A DNA stretch of 64,000 bases, from positions 52,960 to 116,959 of the forward strand of contig JANQFV010000044.1 of assembly GCA_028277645.1 (NCBI GenBank), given 5' to 3'. The position numbers were made by a program, and so were the translations under genes. The notes below the pieces were generated by a model. That model saw nothing but the letters and a program-made list of their open reading frames with translations. It was not told where the DNA came from and did no database searches. This DNA comes from Phycisphaerae bacterium. GTDB taxonomy: Bacteria > Planctomycetota > Phycisphaerae > UBA1845 > Fen-1342. Shown piece after piece: positions 40,776 through 49,002 of the stretch; position 1 is the stretch's first letter, and each line of letters begins with the position of its first letter.

Positions 40776-41771
40776 ATGATCGCTCACGATGTTGACACCC
40801 CGACTCGCGCAAACGAGAAGCGACGCAGCGGCTTTACGTTGATCGAACTGCTCGTCGTCATCGCCATCATCACGCTGCTGATCGGGCTCCTGCTGCCCGC
40901 GCTCGGCAAGGCCCGCGAGTCGGCGAAGAAGATGAAGGTCCGCGCGACAATGAAGTACCTCGGCGACGGCCTCGAGATGTTCCGCAACGAGAACGAGAAA
41001 GAGCCGGAGTGCCGTGCGACGGGCGGGTACCCGCGTTCGGATCTGCGCGATGATCCGACCGAGGCCGGCGAGCAACTGCTCTCTGGAGCGCAGTGGGTCG
41101 TGCGCTATCTCTTCGGCCGTGATCTGAACGGGTTCATCGCCCGCAGCGACGTGCCGCCGGCCCTCGTAGCGACGCCCGAAGACTGGTACTCGCAGGACCC
41201 GCCGCTGGATCGCTCAGGGCCGTATCTCCAGTTGGACGTGGCGACGCTGAAGGCGCCGTATCAGTTCTTCGGTTCGCCGGTCGCAGCGCCCGATCCCAAC
41301 GCGACGCTCAGCGGGGCCGACGCGTGGGCGGCGCAGCCGGTGGTGTCGGACGCGTTCAACTACCCGATCCTGTATTATGCAGCGGACAAACGACACTCCG
41401 CGAAGACCAATTCGAATATCACGACGGTGTCGGGCGAGGAGCATGCCGGCGTCTACTCGTTCCTGGACAACGCGCGCTTTACCGGCGCTGAGGGGACGAC
41501 GTACTCCGGAGAGTACGCCCCCTGGGATTTCGGGGCCGGAGAACACCGGCTACAGTACGGTCCCGATTCGTGGGAAACCGACCCGGAACAGATCGTCAAC
41601 GACATCGTGGACGAAACCGACTCGTTTGCGTACTACATCCTCAACCGCAACGTTTTCGAATCGACCAACAACAAATCGGTTCTGCCGCAACGCAGCGACT
41701 CGTACATTTTCATTAGTGCCGGCAAGGACGGGCTCTACGGCACGGATGACGATGTAACGAACTTCGAATGA
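40776..41771 (+). CDS. Type II secretion-like pseudopilin (GspG/H-like)
   Basis: A 331-aa protein with the prepilin signature: [20 protein letters not shown] then [14 protein letters not shown], cleaved before the Phe by a prepilin peptidase. The C-terminal part holds a pattern of short repeats and one [17 protein letters not shown] tail typical of planctomycetal pseudopilin-like proteins, many of which are expanded in these genomes. Alternative upstream start at 40713 is unlikely. The function is probably in a type II or IV pilus-like machine, location inner membrane/periplasm. No other pil genes nearby. Confidence 0.8.
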   Translation: MIAHDVDTPTRANEKRRSGFTLIELLVVIAIITLLIGLLLPALGKARESAKKMKVRATMKYLGDGLEMFRNENEKEPECRATGGYPRSDLRDDPTEAGEQLLSGAQWVVRYLFGRDLNGFIARSDVPPALVATPEDWYSQDPPLDRSGPYLQLDVATLKAPYQFFGSPVAAPDPNATLSGADAWAAQPVVSDAFNYPILYYAADKRHSAKTNSNITTVSGEEHAGVYSFLDNARFTGAEGTTYSGEYAPWDFGAGEHRLQYGPDSWETDPEQIVNDIVDETDSFAYYILNRNVFESTNNKSVLPQRSDSYIFISAGKDGLYGTDDDVTNFE

Positions 41772-41988
41772 TCGTCGATGCGCGGTCGTCGTGCGGGTGG
41801 CGATTCGATGGGGTGGCCGCCGCCTCGGCAGATAACCAGCTCAGGTTGTTGTTGACGAGGGGGGTCTCAGCTAAGTAGGATGTTGCTGGGTAGTTGGAGG
41901 GTGTGAAACTCGGGCGGCTTCCCGTGTGCGCTCAGGAGAAGTACCTCGCGGTACGAACCTACTTTTTATCGACAAAGGAGGTATTCGG

Positions 41989-43008
41989 ATGGGTATGTTG
42001 AAAGTGCGCGGGAAGACAGCGCTGGTGGCGCTGGCGGTCCTGCTGGTGCCGGTGGCCATGGCTGCCGAGCGTGTTGTGTTGCTTGAAGAGTTTATGGCCA
42101 ATTGGTGACCGGCTTGCGATACGGCCGGTCCGGTCCTAAGCCAGTTGCTTGACAACAATCCGCAAACGCTCGCCATGTTGCAGATCCATCTGAACGATGG
42201 TTACGAGACCAGTTGGGGCAACGCGCGCGCGAACAATCCCTATAACTTCCAGTACATTCCCACGACCTTCACGGATTCTGTCATCGAACACACCGGTGCG
42301 TTCCCGCTGGGCACCTATCAGAACGACATCAACACGCGGCTTGCTGTGCCGACGGACGTGACGATTCAGATGGCGGGTGAGTCGGTGGGCGGCTTCGTCT
42401 ACCGAGTGCGCGCCCAGGTCTGCATCGAAGAAGGTGGCTCACCCAAGACGCTTCGCATCCAGACTGTCCAGGTGCTGGATAATTACCCGCCCGACGCAGT
42501 ACCCTACCGCAACTGCGTGAAGACTGGCGCCCCTTCGATCGATGTCGCGGTGAACCCTGGTCGATGCACCATCATCGAACGCGACTTGACGTTCGATACG
42601 ACGAGCATCTTCCAGGCGCAGAACATCCGCATCATCATGTGGGCCGAGAACCCCACGACTCCATTAGAGGTCTACAACGCCGCCGTCATGCCGTGGCCGT
42701 TCCCACCGGACTGCAACCTCAACGGCGTGCCCGACGCGACTGACATCAGCAACGGCACTTCCGACGATGTCAACGGCGACGGGATCCCCGACGAGTGTCA
42801 GGACTTGGCCTGTGCCGGCGATACCAACTGTGACGGGCAGGTCGACTTCGGCGACATCAACTCGTTCGTCGCCGCGCTGACCGAAGGCGCCTACTGCGAC
42901 GATGGCTCTAATGCGGACGTGGACGGCAATGGCGGGGTCGGGTTCGAGGACATCAACCCGTTCGTAACGCTGCTCACTGGCGGCGGCCTGCCGATACCCT
43001 GCAACTGA
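41989..43008 (+). CDS. Candidate selenoprotein: secreted Omp28/thioredoxin-like protein with dockerin-like tail (in-frame TGA = Sec40)
   Basis: Read through an in-frame TGA at 42106-42108, this is a 339-aa secreted protein. ATG 41989 has a perfect AAAGGAGGT ribosome-binding site 6 bases upstream and a signal peptide (KTALVALAVLLVPVAMAAE). Residues 27-45 read RVVLLEEFMANW-U-PACDTA; the TGA replaces the first Cys of the WCPxC redox motif of Omp28/thioredoxin-like proteins (UxxC). A possible cis-Pro loop follows (YIPTTFTD). The tail has a DVNGDGIPDECQ calcium-binding repeat and a dockerin-like repeat (GDTNCDGQVDFGDINSFVAA). Read as a stop, the same TGA would yield a 39-residue stub and an orphan 3' part. 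No other stop codon occurs over 300 codons. The downstream hairpin is not a textbook SECIS. Confidence 0.75.
42107..42153 (+). promoter_or_regulatory. SECIS-like hairpins after the in-frame TGA
   Basis: Two hairpins follow the TGA. The first starts within it: GACCGGC (42107-42113) pairs with GCCGGTC (42124-42130). The second is GTC-CT-AAGC (42133-42141), loop CAGTT (42142-42146), GCTT-GAC (42147-42153), with a CT bulge. Its loop begins 34 bases after the TGA, within the 16-37 base range of bacterial SECIS; the loop G is third rather than first or second. So it resembles a SECIS but is not ideal. Confidence 0.5.
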
Positions 43009-43045
43009 GCCTGCCGTTACTGACGGCGGATTAAGACTATTTCCC

Positions 43046-43074
43046 AGGGGCCGGCGATCGATTCGTCGGCCTCT
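43046..43074. terminator. Terminator-like hairpin between convergent genes
   Basis: A 12-bp stem (AGGGGCCGGCGA at 43046-43057 with TCGTCGGCCTCT at 43063-43074, two G-U pairs) with a 5-base loop, lying between the candidate selenoprotein gene and the convergent oxidoreductase gene. No long T-run, so termination is inferred. Confidence 0.5.
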
Positions 43075-43093
43075 GTCTTGCGCCGGCGGATGG

Positions 43094-44143
43094 TCAAGTT
43101 TCGAGCCGGATCTCGGTGCCTGACTCAGCCGACTTGTAGAGCCCTTCGAGAATGCGGGCCACGGTCAGGCTCTCTTCGGCCGGCACAGGGGATGGGGCGT
43201 TCTCGAGCGCCGCGGTTGCGAATGCGGTCAACTCGGCTTCGTAGCCGCCATCTCTTGTGGGGCTGGCGACGCGCGAATCGATTTGTACGCCGTCCTGGAC
43301 GTGCGAAAGCTCCAGATCGGGCCAGATCAGCCCGCCTTTGTTGCCGAACAGCCAGATGCGGCGCGTTTCCTGCTCCCGTCGATTCAGCAACCATGAAACT
43401 TCCAGCGCGAGCACAGAGCCATCGGCGAAGCGGACCAGGCCGCCGGCGAGCTCGTCGACCTCGAAATCCACCGGGTCGAATACGCCCCACTCGTTCGCCA
43501 TCTCTGTCTGCTGGCCGATTTCTGTTGCTGTAAAGCCGGCCACACTGGTGGGTTGTGGCTGTCCGAGCAGGTGGAGCGCCAGGTCGAGCAGGTGTACGCC
43601 CAGATCAAGCCCCACGCCGTGCCCGGCCTGCTCCGTCCGCAGAAAGCCCGGCGTCGTGGGGGCGCGTCGCCGCCGCAGCCACCAGGCCCGCGTGAAGTAC
43701 ACTTTGCCCAGCCGGCCGGCCTCGACCAGACGTCGGGCGATTCGCGTCGTTTCGTCAAACCGGAGTTGCTGCGCGGTCATCAGCAGCTTCCCACTGCGGT
43801 CGCGTGCGGCGATCATCGCGCGGATGTCGTCCGCTGTGGCGCCGAGCGGCTTTTCGCACAGACAGTGTTTGCCCGCCTCGAGCGCCGCGATCACACACGG
43901 CCGGTGAAACATATTGGGTGTGCACACGTCGATCGCGTCGACCTGGTTATCTGCCAGAGCATCCTCGAATGTTGCGAACGCGCGCAGATCGGGGAAATCG
44001 GCCCGCACGCGGGCGATGGCGTCATCGCCCTGGTCATAGACCCCCACCACGGTCGCGGTCGGAACGCGCTGCCAGAGTTCAATGTGATAACGCCCGATGC
44101 CGCCCGCGCCGATGACTGCTACTCGCAGGTTCTGGTCACTCAT
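43094..44143 (-). CDS. Gfo/Idh/MocA-family NAD(P)-dependent oxidoreductase
   Basis: A 349-aa enzyme with an N-terminal Rossmann fold: VAVIGAGGIGRYHIELWQRV, DAIDVCTPNMFHRPCVIAAL and GKHCLCEKPLGATADDIRAM; the EKP motif is the family hallmark, with Lys as the likely catalytic residue. The C-terminal domain shows YFTRAWWLRRRRAPTTPGFL and HGVGLDLGVHLLDLALHLLG. Substrate is probably a sugar or inositol derivative, undetermined. ATG 44143 follows GAGGTG. Confidence 0.9.
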   Translation of the reverse strand: MSDQNLRVAVIGAGGIGRYHIELWQRVPTATVVGVYDQGDDAIARVRADFPDLRAFATFEDALADNQVDAIDVCTPNMFHRPCVIAALEAGKHCLCEKPLGATADDIRAMIAARDRSGKLLMTAQQLRFDETTRIARRLVEAGRLGKVYFTRAWWLRRRRAPTTPGFLRTEQAGHGVGLDLGVHLLDLALHLLGQPQPTSVAGFTATEIGQQTEMANEWGVFDPVDFEVDELAGGLVRFADGSVLALEVSWLLNRREQETRRIWLFGNKGGLIWPDLELSHVQDGVQIDSRVASPTRDGGYEAELTAFATAALENAPSPVPAEESLTVARILEGLYKSAESGTEIRLET

Positions 44144-44328
44144 GTCCACCTCGTAGCTTTCACGCCGCCGAATCTATCCGGTGGCCGAACTCCCGACAAC
44201 AGTGATGCATAGGCCGGGCTGGGGTCCGGTCGAGTTCGCCGCCTCCATTGCATCCCCGTCGGCAAACCATACAATAAGGGCTTGAGATATGTTTGTTGGT
44301 GATAGGTTGTCCTGGTACGCCGGGGAAT

Positions 44329-45069
44329 GTGAGGGCGGACGTGGCTGAAGCTGTCGCCGGACCGTTGGATCAGCACCATTTCGCGATCCGTCGGCTGCAC
44401 TCGCTCATGGGCATCGTCCCGATCGGTGCCTTCCTGTTCAATCATCTGCTGACGAACTCGACTGCGTTTCTGGGCGAGAAGAACTTCGACGACCACGTGC
44501 TGTGGATCCATCACATGCCGTGGCTGCTCGCGATCGAAGTCTGCTTCATCTTTGTGCCAATCGCGTTTCACGCCGTGTATGGCGTCGTGATTGCGCTCCA
44601 GGCCCGCAGCAATGTGTCGCGCTACGGCTACGGCGACAACTGGCGCTACATGCTGCAACGCGTAACGGCGTGGATCACGCTCGTCTTCATTGTCGTCCAC
44701 CTGGTTCACTTCCGATTCGCGCATTGGTTTGGTGCAGAGTCTTACGCCGCAGCGCATCCGTACTTCCTCGCGTTCACACAGCAGGGCTTCACCATGTGGT
44801 TGCCGATGAGCGCGTGGATGGTGATCTATGTGATCGGCTTGGCGGCGGCGGTCTTTCACCTGTGCAATGGCCTGGTCACGTTCTGCATTACGTGGGGCGT
44901 TGTGATCGGCGATGACTCACGCAAACGACTGTCACTGGCCGCCGCCGCGTTGGGGTTACTGCTGATGGCGTGGGGTCTAATTTCGCTCTATGCCCTGGGA
45001 ACGATGGAGGCGCGTGGCCCCGGCGGCGCGGAGCCGGCACACGTGGCGCAACACGAACATTTGTCGTAG
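44329..45069 (+). CDS. sdhC: Succinate dehydrogenase cytochrome b subunit
   Basis: A 246-aa membrane anchor of complex II with five hydrophobic helices, the b558 type with two haem sites. Candidate haem-ligand histidines appear in FAIRRLHSLMGIVPIGAFLF, VLWIHHMPW, AFHAVYGVV, FIVVHLVHFRF and AVFHLCNGL. The start is a GTG at 44329 or 44341; a TTG at 44293 is also open. It is followed by sdhA (54 bp) and sdhB, so order C-A-B, the B. subtilis-like arrangement. Confidence 0.88.
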   Translation: MRADVAEAVAGPLDQHHFAIRRLHSLMGIVPIGAFLFNHLLTNSTAFLGEKNFDDHVLWIHHMPWLLAIEVCFIFVPIAFHAVYGVVIALQARSNVSRYGYGDNWRYMLQRVTAWITLVFIVVHLVHFRFAHWFGAESYAAAHPYFLAFTQQGFTMWLPMSAWMVIYVIGLAAAVFHLCNGLVTFCITWGVVIGDDSRKRLSLAAAALGLLLMAWGLISLYALGTMEARGPGGAEPAHVAQHEHLS

Positions 45070-45123
45070 ATCCGCCGTCGACGAACTGGTTGCGAGAACA
45101 CTCAGCGGAGAGAACCAACAGTC

Positions 45124-47016
45124 ATGGCGAAATTACCGGTGGCGGTGATCGGCGGTGGGCTCGGGGGTCTGTGGGCGACCCTGCGGTTGGCGGAAGCTGG
45201 CATACCGGTGAACCTGTTCTCGCTGTTTCCGGTCAAGCGTTCACACTCCTGCTGCGCGCAGGGTGGCATCAACGCCGTCTTCGACATCAAGGGTGAGCAC
45301 GATTCGATCTGGCAGCACATCGTCGACACAATTAAGGGCGGAGATTATCTCGCCGATCAGCCGCCGATCGTGAGTCTCTGCGAAGAAGCGCCCGGCCTGA
45401 TTCGTACGTTCGATCGCATGGGCGTGACGTTCAGCCGTACGCCCGAAGGTATCATGGACCAGCGGCTATTCGGCGGCGTGAAGAATCGGCGGACCTGCTT
45501 CGCCGGCGCAACGACCGGCGCGCAACTGCTCTACGCCGTTGATGAACAGGTGCGCCGTTGGGAGGTCGAAGGGCTCGTCAACAAGTTCGAGTTCTGGGAC
45601 TTTCTGTCCCTGGTGCTAGATGATGCAGGCGTCTGCCGCGGCGTGACCGCGATGGATCTCAAGACGTCGCAGGTGCGCGCGTTTCCCGCGGCGGCGACGA
45701 TTCTGGCGACGGGCGGGCTCGCGTTGGTCTACGGACGGTCGACGATGTCGAGCAATTCAACCGGTGCACCGGCTGGTCGCGTGTATCAGCAGGGCGCCAA
45801 GTTCGCGAACGGCGAGTTCATTCAGTTTCACCCCACGGGTATCCCGGGGCATGACAAGAATCGGTTGATGTCCGAGGCCTGTCGCGGCGAGGGCGGCCGC
45901 GTCTGGGTGCCGCGCGGCAAGGGTGATAAGCGTCCGCCGCGAGATATTCCCGAGGAGGAGCGGTTCTACTTTCTCGAAGAATGGTATCCGACGTACGGCA
46001 ACACGGTACCACGCGACGTCGGGTCACGGGCGATCTTCAAAGTCGTACACCATATGGGGCTGGGCGTGAGCGGCCAGGAGATGGTGTACCTCGATCTCAC
46101 GCACAAGCCGCGCGAGTTTCTCGAAGCACGTCTCGGCGGCATCCTCGAGATGTACGAGACGTTCACCGGCGAAGATCCGTACACGCAACCGCTGAAGATC
46201 TTCCCCGCCGCGCACTATTCGATGGGGGGACTGTGGGTCGGGTATGAAGCCGAGCAGGGCGCAGACGGTTTGATGCGCATGAAGCACGCCTCGCCGAAGA
46301 ACCACGCCACGTCGATTCCCGGGCTGTACGCCTGTGGCGAGTGCGATTTCGCGTATCACGGCGCGAATCGACTGGGGGCGAACTCGCTGTTGAGCGCGTC
46401 GTTCAGTGGGCGTGTGGCGGGTGATGCGGTTACGGCGTATCTGAAGAGTGAAAAGAAAGCCGGCGAAGAGATCGAGTCGAGCAAGTGCGAGGCCGAACGC
46501 GCGCGGCAGGACGAGATCAATCAACGCATGATTCGCGCTGATGGCGGCGAGAACGCGTTCACGCTGCACGGCGAGCTGGGCGATCTGATGCGAACGGATG
46601 TATTCGTGGAGCGGGACAACGCGGCGCTGGATCGCGCGCTCGATGGCATCCGGATGCTGCGCGAGCGCTCGGCGAACATCTGCCTGGATCACAAGGGCGA
46701 CTGGTCGAACCAGTCGCTGTCGTGGGGCCGTCAGGTGCAGGACATGATCGTGCTCGCCGAAGCGATTACGAAGTGTGCTCGAATGCGCGACGAATGTCGG
46801 GGCTCGCACTACAAAGAGGCGTTCGAGTTAAAGGTGCCCGAGGGCAAGTTCGAGGGCGATCCGGAGTACGCCGAGTACAAGGCGCAGTGGAAAGCGAACA
46901 ACGACCAATGGCTCAAGCACGCGCTTGTGAGCTTCACTGCCGACGGGCCGGAGGTTGAGTACGCGCCCGTCGATACGTGTGTGATGCCGCCGGAGAAGCC
47001 GCGGGATTATCGGTAA
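45124..47016 (+). CDS. sdhA: Succinate dehydrogenase/fumarate reductase flavoprotein subunit
   Basis: A 630-aa flavoprotein that oxidises succinate to fumarate. The FAD-binding start is AVIGGGLGGLWATLRLAEAG; KRSHSCCAQGGINAVFDIKG holds the His that binds FAD covalently. Substrate-site residues occur in FHPTGIPG, EACRGEGGRVWV and AHYSMGGLWVGYEAEQGADG. The C-terminal cap domain has a long Glu-rich region. It is of the Bacillus-type with separate cytochrome b558. Part of the sdhCAB operon. Confidence 0.96.
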   Translation: MAKLPVAVIGGGLGGLWATLRLAEAGIPVNLFSLFPVKRSHSCCAQGGINAVFDIKGEHDSIWQHIVDTIKGGDYLADQPPIVSLCEEAPGLIRTFDRMGVTFSRTPEGIMDQRLFGGVKNRRTCFAGATTGAQLLYAVDEQVRRWEVEGLVNKFEFWDFLSLVLDDAGVCRGVTAMDLKTSQVRAFPAAATILATGGLALVYGRSTMSSNSTGAPAGRVYQQGAKFANGEFIQFHPTGIPGHDKNRLMSEACRGEGGRVWVPRGKGDKRPPRDIPEEERFYFLEEWYPTYGNTVPRDVGSRAIFKVVHHMGLGVSGQEMVYLDLTHKPREFLEARLGGILEMYETFTGEDPYTQPLKIFPAAHYSMGGLWVGYEAEQGADGLMRMKHASPKNHATSIPGLYACGECDFAYHGANRLGANSLLSASFSGRVAGDAVTAYLKSEKKAGEEIESSKCEAERARQDEINQRMIRADGGENAFTLHGELGDLMRTDVFVERDNAALDRALDGIRMLRERSANICLDHKGDWSNQSLSWGRQVQDMIVLAEAITKCARMRDECRGSHYKEAFELKVPEGKFEGDPEYAEYKAQWKANNDQWLKHALVSFTADGPEVEYAPVDTCVMPPEKPRDYR

Positions 47017-47030
47017 GGCAGGTGTAGTTA

Positions 47031-47056
47031 GTGCCACTGCTCAAGAGCAGTGGCAC
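47031..47056. repeat. Intergenic palindrome, copy 1
   Basis: GTGCCACTGCTC-AA-GAGCAGTGGCAC, a perfect 12-bp inverted repeat with a two-base centre, between sdhA and sdhB. Two more copies follow sdhB (47845-47867 and 47885-47907). Confidence 0.9.
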
Positions 47057-47082
47057 AATCGCACAGTTGCAGGTGTAGCGAG

Positions 47083-47835
47083 ATGGCAGACGCGCAGATT
47101 CGATTCAGGATCAAGCGGCAGGACAAGCCGGATGCAGCGCCGTATTGGGATGACTTCGTTATGCCCTATGCGCCAGGGCACAACGTCGTGTCGGCGCTGA
47201 TGTATCTGCGCGAGCACCCGGTGAACGCGCGCGGGCGAGGGGTCGAGCCGGTCGTCTGGGAATCGAACTGTATGGAGGAAGTCTGTGGGGCGTGCGCGAT
47301 GATCGTGAACGGCACGCCGCGACAGGCGTGTGCCGCGTTGATCGACCAGCTCACGCAGCCGATCACGCTGGAGCCGCTGAGCAAGTTTCCGGTGGTGCGC
47401 GACTTGCTGGTGGAACGCGAGCGGATGTTTGCGGCGTTGAAGCAGGTCAAGGCCTGGGTGCCGCTGGATGGCTCACAGGACATCCACGAAGGGGCGCCGC
47501 GGATCTCACCGGTGGATCAGTCGCTGCGCTATCTGTTCTCGCGGTGCATGACGTGCGGCTGCTGCATGGAGGTCTGTCCGCAGTTTCACGAGGATTCGCG
47601 GTTCATCGGCCCCGCGCCGCTGGGGCAGGTCGCGCTGCACAATCAGCATCCCACGAGCACATATTTTCGGAGTGAGCGGCTGCAAGCGCTCATGGAGCCC
47701 GGTGGCATCGCCGACTGCGGTAATGCCCAGAATTGCGTAAAGGTGTGCCCGAAGGACATTCCGCTGACGCAGGCGATCGGGGAGTTGGGACGGCAGACGA
47801 CGGTGCAGTGGTTGAAGGACTTGTTCGTGCGGTAG
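47083..47835 (+). CDS. sdhB: Succinate dehydrogenase iron-sulfur subunit
   Basis: A 250-aa iron-sulfur protein carrying electrons from FAD to the haem subunit. The 2Fe-2S site is CMEEVCGACAMIVNGTPRQA then C; the C-terminal clusters use CMTCGCCMEVCPQ and CGNAQNCVKVCPKDIP. PVVWESNCMEEVCGACAMIV is typical. The ATG at 47083 is preferred; a GTG at 47050 is in frame but overlaps the palindromic repeat. Flanked by palindromic repeats, which may set mRNA stability. Confidence 0.96.
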   Translation: MADAQIRFRIKRQDKPDAAPYWDDFVMPYAPGHNVVSALMYLREHPVNARGRGVEPVVWESNCMEEVCGACAMIVNGTPRQACAALIDQLTQPITLEPLSKFPVVRDLLVERERMFAALKQVKAWVPLDGSQDIHEGAPRISPVDQSLRYLFSRCMTCGCCMEVCPQFHEDSRFIGPAPLGQVALHNQHPTSTYFRSERLQALMEPGGIADCGNAQNCVKVCPKDIPLTQAIGELGRQTTVQWLKDLFVR

Positions 47836-47844
47836 GGTCGGGCT

Positions 47845-47867
47845 GTGCCACTGCTCTTGAGCAGTGG
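47845..47867. repeat. Intergenic palindrome, copy 2
   Basis: GTGCCACTGCTC-TT-GAGCAGTGG, the same element as between sdhA and sdhB but with the opposite centre (TT), placed 9 bp beyond the sdhB stop codon. The right arm is slightly worn (GGGGG). Confidence 0.85.
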
Positions 47868-47884
47868 GGGCCGACGATCCGAAT

Positions 47885-47907
47885 GCACTGCTCAAGAGCA
47901 GTGGCAC
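47885..47907. repeat. Intergenic palindrome, copy 3
   Basis: GCACTGCTC-AA-GAGCAGTGGCAC, 17 bp after copy 2. Copies 2 and 3 lie in tandem between sdhB and the convergent minus-strand gene. Confidence 0.85.
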
Positions 47908-47930
47908 GTCGGCACATTCTCCCAGTCCCG

Positions 47931-48449
47931 CTACTTCTTCTTTCCGCGGGGTTTCTTCTCGTCCGGATCAATCGCGTCGACCAACGCGTGATCGTCGGGG
48001 AACCGCTCGCGGAGCGCAGGCAGAACGCGTTTTAACTCGTCGCGCTCCAGGTCCTGCAACTCCGGCGTCAGCTTCTGCACGTTGGCCAACCAATCGACCC
48101 AGCGTGGTAACGGCACCCGGATGTCGCTGCCGACAGCGCGGAGCCGGATCGAGGCCTCCTCGATCGGCTTCTGCGGGTTGATTGCGATGTAGATCTGCTC
48201 GTCATTATGCACGCACCACCAGAACGGGTTCTTGCGGTTCGCCTTGACCCAGGCGTCAACGAAATGGGCGGCGAACCGCGGCCGCTCCTTCCATTTCGCG
48301 TAGCAGGGCCAGTGTAGCGGGGCGTCGCAGAACGCCGTGAGCGGATCGTCGGTCGGCAGAAAGTCACCCGTGGCCAGGAAATGAGATTGCAGGAGATTGA
48401 CCGCACGATCGCAGAGTAGGCAGTTCGGCTGGGGCGGTAGAGCTGTCAT
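47931..48449 (-). CDS. Protein of unknown function with N-terminal Cys pairs
   Basis: A 172-aa protein (start ATG 48449). Near the start, PNCLLCDRAVNLLQS gives a CxxC pair, and FCDAPLHWPCYAKWKERPRF adds Cys and His residues, so a zinc-binding or iron-sulfur role is possible. The C-terminal tail is strongly basic (DEKKPRGKKK). No family recognised. It lies downstream of a minus-strand promoter/terminator element at 48594-48686, which could be its leader. Confidence 0.55.
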   Translation of the reverse strand: MTALPPQPNCLLCDRAVNLLQSHFLATGDFLPTDDPLTAFCDAPLHWPCYAKWKERPRFAAHFVDAWVKANRKNPFWWCVHNDEQIYIAINPQKPIEEASIRLRAVGSDIRVPLPRWVDWLANVQKLTPELQDLERDELKRVLPALRERFPDDHALVDAIDPDEKKPRGKKK

Positions 48450-48593
48450 GGTCTTACGCCGTCCATCCGTTGGGTTCGAATTGGCCGCGGTCCGGAACGT
48501 ACTGGGCTGCGGGCTGGTCGCGGGATTATACCGCGCGGTAACACAGCGCCGCCCTGACCAAGATGTACTGTGCACATCACACGTTGGTCGGCG

Positions 48594-48686
48594 CAAAAAG
48601 AGGGCACCAGGGCCATGTGGCGACCTGGTGCTCTCCGGAGGGGAAAGAAGCGGAGGAGAGTCTAGTTCTCAGGGAAGCGTTGTCAA
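48594..48686 (-). ncRNA. Candidate small RNA or attenuator: promoter plus intrinsic terminator
   Basis: Minus strand. -35 TTGACA (48686-48681) and -10 TAGACT (48664-48659), spacer 16. The transcript would begin near 48652 with a C/U-rich stretch containing CTTCTTTCCCCTCC, then an 11-bp hairpin (arms 48634-48624 and 48611-48601, 12-base loop) followed by CTTTTT (48600-48595), an intrinsic terminator. The product would be about 58 nt. Read-through would reach the gene at 48449, so it may be an attenuator instead. Confidence 0.5.
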
Positions 48687-49002
48687 GGGCCTATTATCGG
48701 TCGATTAGATTTTTATGGGACTTCTGGAAATCCTGGCCCGTGCGACTGCTGCCAGCAGTTGTTCTAAGGTATTTTTTTGCAGTCAGTTACGGGCGTGTCC
48801 CAGTCTGATGTCGCGGCCGAATCCGCGTATGTGCAATGCACGATTGGGGTTATTCGAAACCCTGTTCCGCTCGTCGGCATCCTTCAGGACCGCGCTCCAT
48901 GTGTGCTTGACAAGGGCAGCGCGCAGCCCTGTATTGCACAATGCAGGCGGTCGGTGTGCTTCGGCGAGTTTCTGCCGCCGACCCTGAATTGGAGGCGACG
49001 CG
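48687..49002. promoter_or_regulatory. Intergenic region upstream of the isomerase-like gene
   Basis: No gene seen. Plus-strand TTGACA (48907-48912) with TGTATT 17 bases downstream (48930-48935) is a possible promoter for the gene at 49003. A T7 run at 48772-48778 and short palindromes (GTGCAATGCAC, near 48831) are also present, unexplained. Confidence 0.4.

Noticed and set aside
42106..42108. The TGA in the secreted protein as a plain stop or frameshift
   Set aside because: Both halves are in the same frame, no base needs adding or removing, the 3' part has no start signal, and the TGA falls exactly on a redox Cys position. A point error from TGC or TGT is still possible and would give an ordinary CxxC protein.
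44329..44341. Choice between several GTG starts of sdhC
   Set aside because: Undecidable from sequence; kept as an uncertainty, not a finding.
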